Shown one piece after another: positions 25,701-40,700 of a stretch of DNA of 64,000 bases. The notes under the pieces are model-generated. The model was not told where the DNA came from and did no database searches. It worked only from the letters and a program-made list of their open reading frames with translations. The DNA is from Pseudoalteromonas tunicata (GTDB taxonomy: Bacteria > Pseudomonadota > Gammaproteobacteria > Enterobacterales > Alteromonadaceae). The translations under genes and the position numbers were made by a program. Position 1 is the stretch's first letter. Each line of letters begins with the position of its first letter. The stretch spans positions 496,001-560,000 of the forward strand of contig NZ_CP011033.1 in the NCBI RefSeq assembly GCF_002310815.1. Direction: 5' to 3'.

Positions 25701-28700
25701 TTCATTAATCGTACTTTGGTGACATTTGATTTACCTCAAAACACCTTAGGACAACTCACGATTGATATTACAAATTCGGATAATATTGACGCTCAAACTC
25801 GTAATACCGAGTTATCAATTGTGCTGATAGCGAAAGATGTTTTGAGTAATATTGATCATTTCGCTTTGGATAACCATCATTTAGTGACTGTTAGTAATCG
25901 AAACAAACGTTTGCAAATTGCTGCGCTCAAGGATGCGAAGTTAACGCCTATCTCTGAGGTCGAACTTATACAAGCAGTTAAAGCCGTTGCTATCAAACAG
26001 CAATATATTATTATTCTTAATCAAGATAATAGTTTAGTTACATACCAAGCTAATAATCATAATATATTTACTGAAGTCAACCGTATAAATTTAGAAACTA
26101 CTCTTGATATTCGCTCGATTACTTTAGCTGAAAAAACTATTATTATTGAATCTGATACTGGATATTTGTTAGCCTCTGTGCGCGGTCAAAATGCTATTAA
26201 ATTAGGTGTTGACGTACAAGATGCGATTGCTTATGCAGATCGGTTAGTCGTTCTTACTAATGGCCAAACGCTAACTCTTTATTCTCAAAAGACACTTCAA
26301 ATTGTTGGCGAACCTTTGCAATTAGATCGCACAGGGTTTACAGATTTGGAGGCAAATAATAATCGTTTGTATATCAAGTCATCGAGTCAGCTTAGCTTAG
26401 TTGATATGGCCGACATCTATCAAAATAACTTATTAGAAATTGCGCAAACCACGAGTGTTGGTTCAGATAACTTAGTGCAATTAAATGGTGAGTTAAGTAC
26501 TTGGTTTAATGGTGATAAAGTTGTTTTATCCGATGTGGATTTAGTTGGGCAAGAGCTGGTACTAAATACTCTTTCTAAGGTCATTTTTGATAACAAAGTA
26601 ACACAATTAATGTTTTCCGAAGAAAATCTCTGTGCTTTGAATCAGCTAAATACGTTAAGTTGTACCGCGGTACCCCTACTTAATATTACTGGCTCGCCTA
26701 CTTCTGTTATTACAGCTAGCCAACAAAGCATTTACTTTGATTTAGTAATGGATGAAGCAGCATGGCAAAAGGCATCATTATCATTAAAGCAAGGTGGTAA
26801 CTCAGTAGCTGGGTACAGTGAAGTATTCGATAATCGCCTTACATTTACGCCGTATAGTCCTGGTTTTGTCTTCGGAGATAAACTCATAGCTAGACTTCAT
26901 GCTTTTCCTGAGCAGAGTATAGATGGTGGTTATGTTAACTTTGATTTGCCATATTACTTTGTAACTCATCCTATTTTTGATATTCAGCCGGCAAAATTAG
27001 ATTTTATTTACCCAAATACCACGATTACAACAAGACCGACAGATTTCACTATGTTTGGTGAATACTTAGATGCAATCACATCTATTCAAATCGGTGATTT
27101 ATCGTTAGATCCTTCTCAATTTACAGTTAATGAACATGGAACCGAAGTTTATTTTTCGACCATTTTTGCTAATGCGGGCCCTTTAAGTGTTACAATTGGG
27201 CATAATCAGCATACAGATACTTTATTAGCTGCAATTAATGTCTCAGATGCAATTTCAGTGACACATTTAACGACAGATAACATTAGAGGAAACTCTAAGT
27301 TATCTGATAGCGGTGGTAATAAAGTACAGGTTCAAGGTAAAGGCTTATCCGGTGATCTGCAGGTATACTTAGTTGCCCCTAGTTTAGCCGAAGCCCCATC
27401 TTTATCGACGAGAGTCGATTATTTACAACTAGGGCAAGGATTCTCATTCATTTCGCCTTCTGTTTATCCTGATGTGCTTTATGAATTGGTTATTGTTAAA
27501 CCGAGTACCAAAGAGAGTTATACAGCGCCGATCCAACTTGAAGCCATAGATGATACGGCTCCAAAACTCATTTCACAGACGCAATTAAGTTATGCAAACG
27601 CTTTAACTTTAATATTAGATGATGAACTGGCAGTTCCGAAAGTAAAAGTTATACGTGAAAACCATGATTATAGAACTCTAAAATCTGTTGATGTAACGAA
27701 CCAATTTGACCTTAATATTATTGGTAGAGAACTAGAACTTAAGTTAAAACCATCTAATCAGTTACAAGATAATAGCCGCTATTTCATTGAATTAACCAAT
27801 ATCCGAGATACAGATAATAACCTTGCAGTGGGAACAGGTTCAGAACCTGGGGTTTACTCTCAGACTTTAGAAACACATGATTCTCTTGCTCCACAAGAGA
27901 TATCAGTAGTTCGCCACATTGATAGCCAGGAAGTTAATCTGGCTATGAATCTGACTCGAGGACGTCAATACCGATTTGATATAACTGCGATAGATAATTT
28001 ATCTACTCAGCTCAACTATGAAGTACAGATTAGCTATGATGGTGTTAACTTTTCCGATTATTTAGCGCTCAAGAAAGAGGGGCTAGTCTCGTTTGTTCAG
28101 GTGCCTATCGATCAAAAGTTCAATCAATTAGCACTGAAAGTTACAGTAAGTGACTCGCAGAGCAACCGTAGTTTCAAAACGGTGCACGCTGCTATTGTTG
28201 AGCCGACAATTGATGTATCAGACTTAGTAACGACACCTGATAAAGTTGAAGAAATAAGTGCTGCCATAATTAGTTTATCAATCATGGGTGATTTTGATTT
28301 AGTCACTTCAGTTGATTTGAATGTGAATAATAAATGGTATCGAAGCCAATATGATCAGACAGCAAAAGAGGGGTGGGTTACTCTCAATTATCAAAATCCA
28401 AGCTTAAAAGCTATTGCCCCATCAAATGATATTACTGTCGTTGCACGGATTTATTATGGCTATCAGGGAGTGAAAGAAGTTACGCGTTCTTATGCGCTTT
28501 ATAAAGATGCTACAGCTCCGACAGTGGAGATTGTGACACCTAAAGATGGTGATAAATTACCTTTAGGCGAGCAGGCAGAGGTCGTAATCCAATCATTTGA
28601 TAAATATGGAATAGAGCATGTTGAAGTGTCAATTGATGGCGCACCTTATCAAGAAGTTGTGATACCTAATACCTATAGGTTTACTCCTGATGCTGCTCAA

Positions 28701-31700
28701 ACAGTCACCTTACAAGCAAGAGCAAATGATCCAAATGGTAATATCGGTTATTCACAAAAAATTACGATTACCAGTTTTGATCCTTCACAAGGCGAGCCTG
28801 AATTAGCGATTTTATCTCCTTCTAATGGCGAACAATTTCGAGAAGGTCAGCAAATCGAATTAGAGGTATTAATGCGTCATATTGATAAGGCTTCTTTAGC
28901 TATGTATATCGGAGCAGATCCAAGTGATGTTAGTAACCCTCAGCCTGTTGATATTATCCGTAGTTCAGATCAGAGTAGTCGATTTAAATACAGTATTGAA
29001 TTGCCACATGTTGATGAAAATGTAGTCGTCTTACTTGAGTTAACGAGTGATGATTATATTGCACGTAGTTTCATTAATGTAATTGAAGATAACGAAATTA
29101 ATGAAGATATTGCTTTAACTATCTGGCCAAGTAAGCAATTACTAGCAGGCACTGGATTACGTATAAGTAGTCATATTCCAGAGTTAATGACTGATTTTAG
29201 TCAGAATTCAACGTTGCTGATCAATGAGATAGGGCTTGAAAATGAGATCCCGTTAGCACCACAAGACACGATTGTTGAAACCAACACCAAACCTGGTCTA
29301 ATAACGATTTTTGCTAAATTACAAGACTTGTCTGGTAATGAGAAGTTACAGACAGAACAACTTGTTAAAGTACCATATCGTATAAGTGATAAAGAAGTAA
29401 TTGCGAATTACGCTTCCGAATCTGGTTATTTAATCGATGTTGTATCGATTAAAGAGAATATTGTCCGAGCGATAGGAAACCAAACGGGAGGCTTTAGTAT
29501 ATTTAATGCTGATGAGCTTATTTATCAGCAGTTACAAGGCCGACTGATTACTATGGAAAAGATAGCTAATCGTATCCATTTGATTATCGAAAACAATAAT
29601 CAAGTCCAAGTGAGTCAATTATTATTAGATCACCAGAGCATTTCAGATCCAATTCCGGTTTATGGTGAGATTTTAGCATTGGGTGACGATTATGTTGTCA
29701 CACATCAAGGAAAAGCAATATCAGTTACCTTATTGCAGGGGCTCGGTGTTCCGGTAATTGGTTATCAAACTGATTCTGAGATTAAGGATGTGTCAATTTA
29801 CCGCGATCTTTTATGGTTATTAACCAGCGATTCACTTGTTTCATTTAAGTTGAATCGGGAAACTTTGGCGCTTGAGAGAGTATCAAGTTATGCCATGGCA
29901 AACGGGGAAGGTTTAGCAGTCGATGCCAATGGTATTTACATCTTTCAATCATCCTCATTTAGTTATTATGAAGTTACTTTACAAAATGAACTGGTAGAAG
30001 TGACAGCTAATATACAGCTTGATGCAACAATAACAGAGACAGTGATCGACAAACATTATGTGTGGGTGCAACTTCAAGATCCGCAATTAAAACGGTTTTG
30101 GTTAGCGTTACGGCAAGGAAATGCCATGGGGGTGCTAGATTGGCCTAGTTCTTTAGCAATTCATGGTGAGTATGTTTATCAGTTTAATCATAATGAGTTG
30201 ATTAAGTTTGCTACCGTTAAGACTAATTTAGATTTGGCTGTTATTGAATTAACAATGGTTAATACAGGAGTTATTTTAAGCAATATATCAGCTGAAATTA
30301 CAGGTTCTGAGTTACAAATTACAAACCAGAATGATGAACAATTGACAGGGTATTGGCTTAATAAGGATAGTTTATTTATTACTGCGGCAGAGTTGTCTCA
30401 ATCTGAATCAATCATTTTGACAGGTGCTGATGAGAGTACTTCAGTAATATTCAATTTATCCTTAAAAGATGAACCTCTTAGTAATAGCATGAGCGTAAAT
30501 TTAAACTCCGTTATTGCTGAACAAGCAGCAGTTAATTTACAGTTAAATGCGAATGCTCAAGTAGCAGAACAAATTGAAATTAGTCCAGTTACTGACCATA
30601 TAATTACCCCTACAGGGTATGCAGGGTGGTTAACTGTATCGCCAAAAAATACTCAACTGGTTGTTAAACAAGGCGAGACAAGCTTATTTAATCGCTTAAT
30701 TCAATCTCAAACTAATAAGCAACCAGAGGGAAGTTTTGTTCTCTCATCGCCACAAAATAATAGTCAATATACTGAGGGTGAACTTGTTCATGTTCGTATG
30801 TTAGCTAGTGGTTATCAGCTTGACCGGTTTAAGTACTCACGTATTACTCTTCTTGATTTTAATGGTAATGAATTACTCAATTTACTCAGTAACACTGTTG
30901 AAGTAGATCAATCCTTTAAATTGCCAAAAGTAGATCGACTCGATACATACATTATCCGAGTTCGTTCTTACTTTGGCGATAGTTATAACTTCGTAGAGCG
31001 TACATCAGGGATTAAGGTGGTTCCGTTACGCCAGAAAATAGCTGCTTCTATCATAGGGATTGCCGATAAAGCCTATGTGGGTAGTCAAGTTGTACTGGCC
31101 ACATCGGGGCAGTTGACTGCAAATATCGATGTTAAAAATAGCTCCGGGGCATTAATTGCAAGTGGTATTGCACCATTGACATTAATAGTGCCGACCACAG
31201 ATAAACTTTTAGTGAATGCCTATCTTGAGGATGGTTTAGGTAATCAAGCGCAATTGACTAAAACGGTCCTCGTAGATGCTCCTTATTCAGTCACTTCAAT
31301 TAATGCAAGTACCAGTTTTAATCATTTATTAAAACACCCAATAGAAAATTATCTATTATCAGGCAATAGTTTGTATCAGGGAGGGGATTTACTAAACCGA
31401 TTCGATGGCGAAGTATTAAGTGCTGAGCCGTTACACGATCGGTGGATTTTATCATTGAAAGATACCGGTCTTGCGTTTGTTGAATCTGAAAACGATTTTG
31501 ATGTACTTGGGTATTATTTAACTCAGGATAATATTGTTAAAACAATGGTTATCGGCGAAAAATTGATGGCTATCACAGAACATGACCAGTTAAAAAGCTT
31601 TGATATTAAAGCGAATAGTCTAGTAATTTCAGAAGAGCAAATTTCATCAAATACTGTAGTAATTGATATGGTATTTGATGGGAAGTCATTGTGGTTAATA

Positions 31701-34700
31701 AATCAAGATAGTCTTTCACAAGTCGATTTAGCATCTATGAGTATCGTACAAAATCATTCAGCTAAAGGCGAATTGCTTGATATTGCGTTGGTCGGGCAAC
31801 GTATTGTTACAACCAGTGCTGACGGAACAATCTATGTTGCAAACAACTCCGGCGTGTCAGAGTCGGTTTTCTTGGGTATGTCGTTAACACAGTTATCAGT
31901 GTTTGGTGATGAGCTTTGGGCTATCAATGCACAAACCAATCAATTAATAGTAATAAGTTTTGATCAAAGTGAGCCTTATATTATTGCTCGGTTTAACTTA
32001 AATGCACCGATTGAAAATTTCACGATAGATAAAAATACATTACTATCAGCAACGGGGGCGCGTTGGGCTATTAACCATCCCTTATTGACAGAATATAGTT
32101 CAATTTATCGTTCTTCGTCATTTAAAGGAAGCAGCCAAGATGTTGCTTTGGTTAATGGGGCTTTGATTTCAGCTAATCAGGGTTATGCTCTAACTCGTGA
32201 TATAGGATTACCTCATAAGCTTGAGCGCGAAGCATTTCCTGGTGAGTATGCGGGTGATTTTCGCGAGCTTATACGTTTTGAAGATGAGCTTTTTAGTATA
32301 GATAAAACCAACGGACATTTATATCAAATTAAGACTGGGCGGCTTTCGCACAGTAAAAAATTAGGTAAATTTAGTGATGTCACAGCGATTACAGTCTCTG
32401 AACAGTATTTATATATTGCTTCAGTTGACCGCGTTACAATTATCACCCGCGAAGGAGCGTTTGTATATCGTCTTCAGATTGCTGCTGGTGAAACAATCAC
32501 TGCAATGCACAACGCCCACAATGGACTCTATGTTGCCACGCTTGAAGGTAAGTTGTATTTTGTTCAACATGGTGAAGCGCCGATTGATGAATTCAGCATT
32601 ATTATCAAACCAGTGTTAAGTGGAGATACCTATTATACTGACATCAAATCGGCGGGTGACATCCTTCTATTAAGCTCTCATGAGGGATTACATCAGTTTA
32701 ATGTCAATACTCAAGCATTAGCACTTAAAATTACAGGTGCTATTGATGATGTGAAAATACAGCACGGCTTAATTTGGTTTATAAAAAATAATCAATTGTT
32801 TACGACGTCTTTATTGTTACAACAAAGTCAGATTAACTTAATTTATACTTCGATGGCAGAACTTGTTGCTCTGGATGTATGGCAGAATCAAGTCGCTTTA
32901 GCACTCGGTACACAAGGGGTCGAACTTTTATGGGGCCATAGTGTAAATAAAACCTCAATTGCAGATTTAGCGAGACCATTTAGCCAAACACGGTTTGAAC
33001 ATGGTCAATCTATTGATTTAAGTTTAGCCAATACTCAATGGGTGGATAGTGTTACGTATCGTATTAATGATATCGTTGTCGCCCGCTCGCAACGTCCTCC
33101 ATTTGAAGCCCAAGTACCGCTTCCAAGTGGGCTTAAAAATGGTCAGCCTTTTAGTATCACAGCTGAGACTATTGATCATTTTGGACAGCGTATTATTGGT
33201 CAAAGTCGCGGTATGTTATTACAAAGTAAAACATTGCCAGCTAATCCATTTAAAGTTTCTTTAGACTTTAAAAATCCGAGTTATGTGCCACAAGCACTAA
33301 AGATTCAAGCAAATGTTACAGATTCATCTGAAGATATTAAACAAGTTGAGTTTTTCCTCGCAGATCAGATTGATGGCCCTTATAAGCTAATTCGGAAGCA
33401 TTATGGTCCGGAGTTTATTGTTCGCAATAATTTTGATTTGGCACAAAGTGGTCAGTTTATAAAAGCTCGCGCAATTGATACTTTTGGTAATGTTACTGAA
33501 TCAACACCTTCGTCAATAGAACGTTTACTTGATAATCAAAAACCCATCTTAGGCCTAAATTTACTATCACCTTTGCAACATAATGAACGGGTAACAACCA
33601 CTCACCCATACCAAGTTGAGATAAACATCAGTGATTTAGGTAGTGATGTTGCATTGGCTTTATTAAAACGTGATAGCAAAGTGATCTGGGCTGGTTTCGA
33701 GAGTCAAATAGTTCGTATAGATCAGAACGCCTTTAGTACTGGAGATAATTATCAATACACATTAGAAGTGACCGATCATGCTAATAATAAGTCAGAGGCT
33801 TCATTATTAGTTAAAGTTGTTGAAGATTCGGCACCTGTTATTAGTCAAGTAATTAAACCCAATACTATATTAGAGCAGTCTCACTTTAGTATTACGGTTA
33901 AAGCACAAGATGATATTCAATTGAGTGCTATTGAAGTACAGTGGCCAGATTTTACAAAAATCCAGCCAGTTAATAACCGTTCTGCAGAGCATACGTTTAC
34001 GATTTTTGATTACCGCATGAAGCGTTTAACTGGGCAAATTAACCAACCCATTATTGTTCGTGTTTACGATGATCAGCAGCAAGTTACTGAATATTCAGTA
34101 TCAATTTCTGTCACGCCAGATAGAGCTCCAGAATCCTCTTTATCTTTATTAGAAGCACCAATTAGTGCGATTTATGGTCGTCAAATTAACATATCTGTTA
34201 ATAATTTAAATGTTGTAGATGATGCGGGTTTGGATGGGTTATCAGTTGATCTATTGGTTTATCATAATGATAAGTTAGCGCAAACAAAGGCAATTTGTCA
34301 TCCAAACAATTGGCGTAGTTGTTATAGTTTTGAGCGAACAAGTATTAAAATACCAAGCCAGTCTATTGAGCAAGATACCTTATATTTAGCGCTTAAATTG
34401 ACCGATAGATTAGGCCAGAGTAATGTGAGTGATAAATTAGCCATTGCTTTAACCCAACAGCCAAATGCAATAGTGTTAAGTAATGACTTTGATAATGCTA
34501 ATTTATCAATGATTAATACTGGTATTGCTGCAGAGTTTGCTTTGAGGGTTAAAGATATTGCAAATCGCAATGTCGCTTTACAAAGAGTTGAATTGACACT
34601 GATGCAACAGGGTCGAAGTGATGTGCTTAGTTCTATTATTCAGGTAACAGACGTCGATGGAATCGCTCACTTTACTATGAGTACCGAGCAATTGTTGGCG

Positions 34701-37700
34701 GAGAATTATACTGTGTCAGCTAAGTTAGTTGATTATCCTGCAATAACTCCTTTATATTTTAATTTTGAAGTTCTACCTGGTGAGCCGCAGACAATACAGG
34801 TAAATCATATTGCGCCGACAAAGGCTAATGAAGCATTCGCTGTAACATTGACACTAGTTGATAGTGCTGGAAATATAACTACACAAGTTGTAGAACAAAC
34901 GGTGTCTTTAGCTTTCAGTGATAGTGATTTCCATTTCGCATTTTCAGACAATATCAGAATTAGCTCACGATTAGATGCCAATGGTCTCTATCAAGGAGAG
35001 TTAGCTCGTGTAATATTACGAAATGGTGTAGCCGAAATTATGGTAGAGGCCTCAGAAAAAGCTGGGCAATATTATATGGAGTACTTGGCGCAACCAGCAG
35101 AAGCTTTTACCCTTAAATACCAAAATCAAGTGGACGGTGTCTATCAAGTTACGACATCCATTCCGGTGATGGTTGGTGCAAATACACCTCAGAAACTTGC
35201 GTTTGCTATCACAGACATTATAAATCACCCCCAAGGTCGAGTCGAAATACTAGAAGTTGATGAGCAAGTCCAATTTGATGTTCGCCTTACCGACGCTTAT
35301 GGAAATGGAGTCACTCATTTAATTGAAAATGACGAACTTGTACCGGCAAATAGTTATCTGAATTTAGTGACATCAGGTAGTGGTATATTGAATAACGCAT
35401 CAGCCTTTGAACAAATAGGACTTGTTTTAGGTCAAGCGAATGTGACAGTGAGCACTAATAAGGTTGAAGAAGTCATAGTTTCAATTAGTTCTTTGGAAAA
35501 ATCATGGCTAATAGATACCTCATCTGAGCTGTTTCTAACGTTTGAAAAACGTTTACCAGCAATAACAGAAGTCTATTTTGAGCAAGTTACAGATAATGAT
35601 ATTACTCCTATGCTCATCGACTTTAATGAAGCGATTGCAATGGGGATCAATAATGATTGGTTGACAATTACATTAGATGGGCAGCCAGTCATGGGAGAAT
35701 TTGAACTTAGCTCTGATACTCAGGTTAAGTTTACTCCAAATGATGCTCTAATATTGGCTAAGCAATATCAAATTACTACTCTAAATTCTGGACTCTATGG
35801 TAAGGATAACGAAGATAATCTGTTACCTCAGACCTTACTGCAACATAGCGCTGATATTGCACTTCCAGAGCAAAGCATGGGTTATATTTTATCAGAAGGT
35901 CTAACCAGTGTTGAATATATAGCAGGAGAAGGAGTATCAATTCATCCTTATTTAGTAGCTCAAGTAAGGCTAGATAATAATGTATATGAATATAATTTAG
36001 AAAATAGCACATTCAATGCTCCGCTCGTCACATCTGAGCAAGAAGGGCAACAAGTTGTTGTTTCACTCGAGTTTATAGCTTTAGAGATACCATCTCTTCA
36101 AAGTGAGTTATACACAGCCTCAAGTACTGAATTGACAGTAGCCAATCGCCGTACATTTACACTGTTAACTTTAAGTGGTGATTTCGATGGGGATGGTTTA
36201 AACAATGAACTTGAGCATCTGTTAGGCTATCACCCATTAAAAGTAGATAGTGATGATAATGGTTTATCGGATGGTCAGGAGGATTACGATAACGACGGCC
36301 TGGATAACTTAACAGAGTTATTGTTAGGTTCAGATATACGCAACCCAGACTCTGATGATGATGGTGTAACTGATGGTGTTGAATACCAATGGGGGTCAGA
36401 TTTATTAAGTGCTGATTCAGATAATGATGGAATTGAAGATGCGATTGAAATTGCCTCAGGCTCTAACCCAACAGACGCTAATGATCGCGCTATTAAACCT
36501 GAATTTGTTACCAGTGTACAAGTGACACCAAAAGAGGTTAGTTATAACTTAAACAGCCAAACAGATGATATTCGCCTTACTATTATGGCTTCTATCATGG
36601 TCAATGGCCGCAGTTATCTTGTGGATGTTAGCGATGCTGGCTTCTTTGATTTAATTTTTTCATCTAGTGATGAAGCAGTCGCTATTGCGTCGTATCAAGG
36701 TTTCACTCCACTTGGTAATGGAGAAGCTGTTTTAACCGTACATTTTGGTGCCCATAGTGATACATCCAAGCTTAAGGTTAGTGAAGTCGCGAATTTAGGC
36801 CATGTCATATGGCAAAATGAAACCGTGATATTAGATCAACCATACTTTGCTGATTCAATTACTGTAATTGGGGATGTGTCTGTCACAGTCAATGGACCTC
36901 TAACCGTCAATGAGAATATGAAGCTTAATGCAGGTGCTGAACTTAACCTTGCTACTGAGCAGTTAACGGTTAAAGGCAACTTAAATATTGGAGAGAGCAC
37001 TGAACTAAGGGAAGGTTACCTAACACCGTATGTCGAACAAGAGTTTGAGCAATGGGACGAATTCCTTATTGATGTAAAAGGGAGCGATCTAAATCCACGG
37101 TTAGCACTTACATACATGAATGGTTCTTTATCATTCCAGTTGTATAAACAGCATGAAAATGGCGATTGGGAATGGATATGCACAGATTATTACCATCCTG
37201 AATCCGAATCAGAGAGACCACAAAGCATTAATAGACTTAATAGTGGATTAGAATCTAACAACTCAGAGTATGAGTATGAAATTGAATGTGAATTTGCAAC
37301 AGCTGGCATTTATCGCGCAGAACTAAGTTATGGCGAATGGCCAACTTATGTTAAAGGTGGTTTAGTTTATTTAACAGATGATGCAGAGCCTATTCTACCA
37401 TCATCATTAATCCTCGATAGCCCAGAAGGTTTAATTGTTGAGGGTGAATTAATATTAGCTAACGGTGAGTTAGTTAACTTGAAAAATAACATAGATATCA
37501 GTCAAAATGTTTTTGTCTCTGGTCAAAGTCGTATTGCTGCTGCTAATCTGTTAGTTCGAAGAGATCTAACTATTAGCTATGGATTTGTTAAGTTAGCAAT
37601 TACAGGTGAAATTAAAGTCACTGGTAATATGAGTCAGCACGGGTTGCTAATAGCCGAACCAGCTAACCTAGAGACTTTTGAACTTCACCCAATTAATTTA

Positions 37701-40700
37701 GTGATAGGGCAAAAACTAACCAGCACTCAGTCTTTAGTCGTTGAAGGTGCTGGTTATCCTGTTGGATATGGGGTTAACTTTATTCAAGACCATTGTCTTG
37801 GTGCACACGCAGTTGCAGCAACACCAGAGTGTACATATGGTTTTTATCAGCAACCTCAATTTGCGGGTTCTGGCGGTCAAACCAGTGCAGGAGGCGGTTT
37901 GATTACTATCAATGCAAATCGAATAGAGGTCGATCTCATTCAGCCTTGGCTCGTAATAGGGAATGAATATGTTTCATCACCAGATTACCCTGAACCATAT
38001 GGTCTAAATGAAGAGTTTGAAGGTAACTTCTTCCCTGGCGCTGGTGGTAGTGTATTTGTTAATACAGGCCAATTAGTGACAAGTGAACAAACAAGGCAGC
38101 TAGTTTACTCCGATTTATCTTATGACAAGATTAATTCTGAGTGTGATGGCGAATGTCCAAGAGCACAGCAACATCTAGAAGTAAATCTTAAGCAAGCGGA
38201 AACTCAAGAAACTCCAACGTATTCTAATGGCCGAATTGCGTTTTGGTATGACAGTCTAGAAGTAAATCTTGATTTGAGTGAGCCACCACAGGGACCACAA
38301 TCGGAGAATGTTTTTACTCCAAAAATAGGGACGGGAGAGCCGTTAAGCTCGATTGAAAAGCTTCATTTACTTTTAAGTATTGACTACGATAGATATTTAT
38401 ATTCTGAAGATAGGAATTTGCATTCGTTGTATGTACGCGATAAAAAAACGCTACAAGAATTTGTATTAGTTGGCAGACCTATAGAGCAAGCTAAAGATCG
38501 TCCCCAATTATCGAATAGACAAGATCAGAGCCTAAATCAAGTCGTTAATAGTAAGGTTGAGCTAGACAACGACGATCTTGCTCAGCCAAGACAGCTTGAA
38601 CAATTAAACAATCTATCTGGATTTGTTAATTACTCAGCGATAGCGAAGCAGAAGGTAACAGAGGTTGAATCATTGGGTGAGCATCAATACTTGATCACTG
38701 TTGAGGGCGATCCTTGGCAATTAAATACCGCAGAGTTAGCAAAAGAGCTAAGTGGACGAAAAGTGCGTTTATTCAGTTTCGATAGCAGTATTATCGATGC
38801 CAAAGTGGTGCGTAACAGCTCAAATAGTGTGATCGTTACGCCATTAAATCTATCCGATGACATACAAAGTATATCTAGCCTTTCAGGCCTTCATACTTTT
38901 GAACTCCTATCGTTAGAAAATACATCTGCAAATTTCCAAAAAGAGATTATTGAAGCTCAATCTTTAAATATGTTTGAAGCGGAGCTTGTAACGGAGCAAA
39001 TTACTGAGCAAGCCATCAAAGATTTTTTTACTGAATATGAACTTAACCGTATTAGCCTTTTTGTTAATCAAGATCTCACAATCGAATCTTTTAACCAAAT
39101 TGGACAATCATATAAAATAAATATTTATGCAAAAAATTTAACGCTAAAAGATGGAATACCAGACGGGGTGTATAACCATTTTGCGGCAAGTGAAAACTTA
39201 ATATTCGATACAAAAATGAGTGATGGATATCAGCTTTCTCTTTTTGCGGGTGATACCTTAGTCATTAACCAGCCAATTGAGAACGTCAGTGATAATAAAT
39301 TCTTTGGTAAGAATATAAACGTCAATGTAGCTATGGAGTTGGGTTATGGTAGCCATTGGCATGCAGAAGAAGCAATTCATTTTAATGAGGGTTGGCAATT
39401 TATTGATAGTTCTACTCATATAAAGTTTAATGCACCCAAGGGTATTTTTGTTAATAAGGCATCTTTAATTGCAGAGCAGACCGAAATTCAAACTGACTCA
39501 AATATTACATTTGAAGCAAACTTAGTTTTGGGTGATGTAATGACGGAATCAACTGGCAACTTTTGGATAAGTGGAAATGGCAATATTACGGTAAACGGAG
39601 ACGTACTCGCTTACTCGGCAGACTTTAGGCTGCAAGGACAACAAAATTTTATAGTTAATGGCAATTTTATTAGTGAAGGGTATCTGTTTTTTTATAACAA
39701 TGTAGAGAAAGTTTCTTCAATCCAAATATTTGGTGATTTTAAGGTTGATAATCACTTTCAAACGGAAAATATAGGGAAATTCTTTGTGCAAGGTGATTAT
39801 CAGACGGGTGATTTTACAAGGTTTAGTAATGTTGATGAATTTGAAATACAAGGTAAAACAACGTTTAATCAGTACATAGACATAAATAGTGATAATACTT
39901 GCCGTTTTGGTGATGATGTGACTGAAACGAAAGGCACATATACACAGATTATGTGTAGTGATGGAGTTGAATTTGGTCGTGATGTAAATAGCCATGATGG
40001 GATTCGAATTAAAGGTGCGAAACGAGTTGAGATTGCTGGCGATTTGAAATTCGATTCAAGTCGTAATGGAGGTTATCTTAATTTTGCTGTTGAAGAAGGA
40101 GTCTTTATTAAAGGGAATTTATTAATACAAGATAATGATTCATTTAATATAACCGATATCAGTGGTTCAAACCGAGCTATTAGTGAACTTACTGTTGCAG
40201 GGGAAATAACTGTGGGTACTGATGGAAGCATTCAATTTATTCAAAATGATAGCTCGGCTGATTTTAAAGGTTTAATAAGTTATAAGCATGGGCTCGAAAA
40301 AATCGACTTAACACAATGTGTAGGGGTCGAATGCCCTTTAAAATCAATCAAACAGTATGAAATAAATGCCCAATCAATGACGCTAAATGGTCGGCTTCAT
40401 GGCAACATTGTTACAACTGTTGGCCAATTAACTGGCTCGGGTCAAATAGTAGGTGCAGATCAAGTCATTTTTAATGTTGAAGAGTCGAATTCACAATTTA
40501 ATAGTTGGGTTAATGGGACCATATTTTTACAAAAAAGCAATGAGGAGCTGGGCCATTTAACCATTGATAATGGTAGCAGTGAAGACCCAATATTTTATCC
40601 TATGGTCTCGTTGCCTATTGTGGGTCAACATATTATTACTCAAATAGAGAGCAAAGCCAGCAATCAGTGGCAAGTGACAGTTAATAATGCTAATTGGTCA

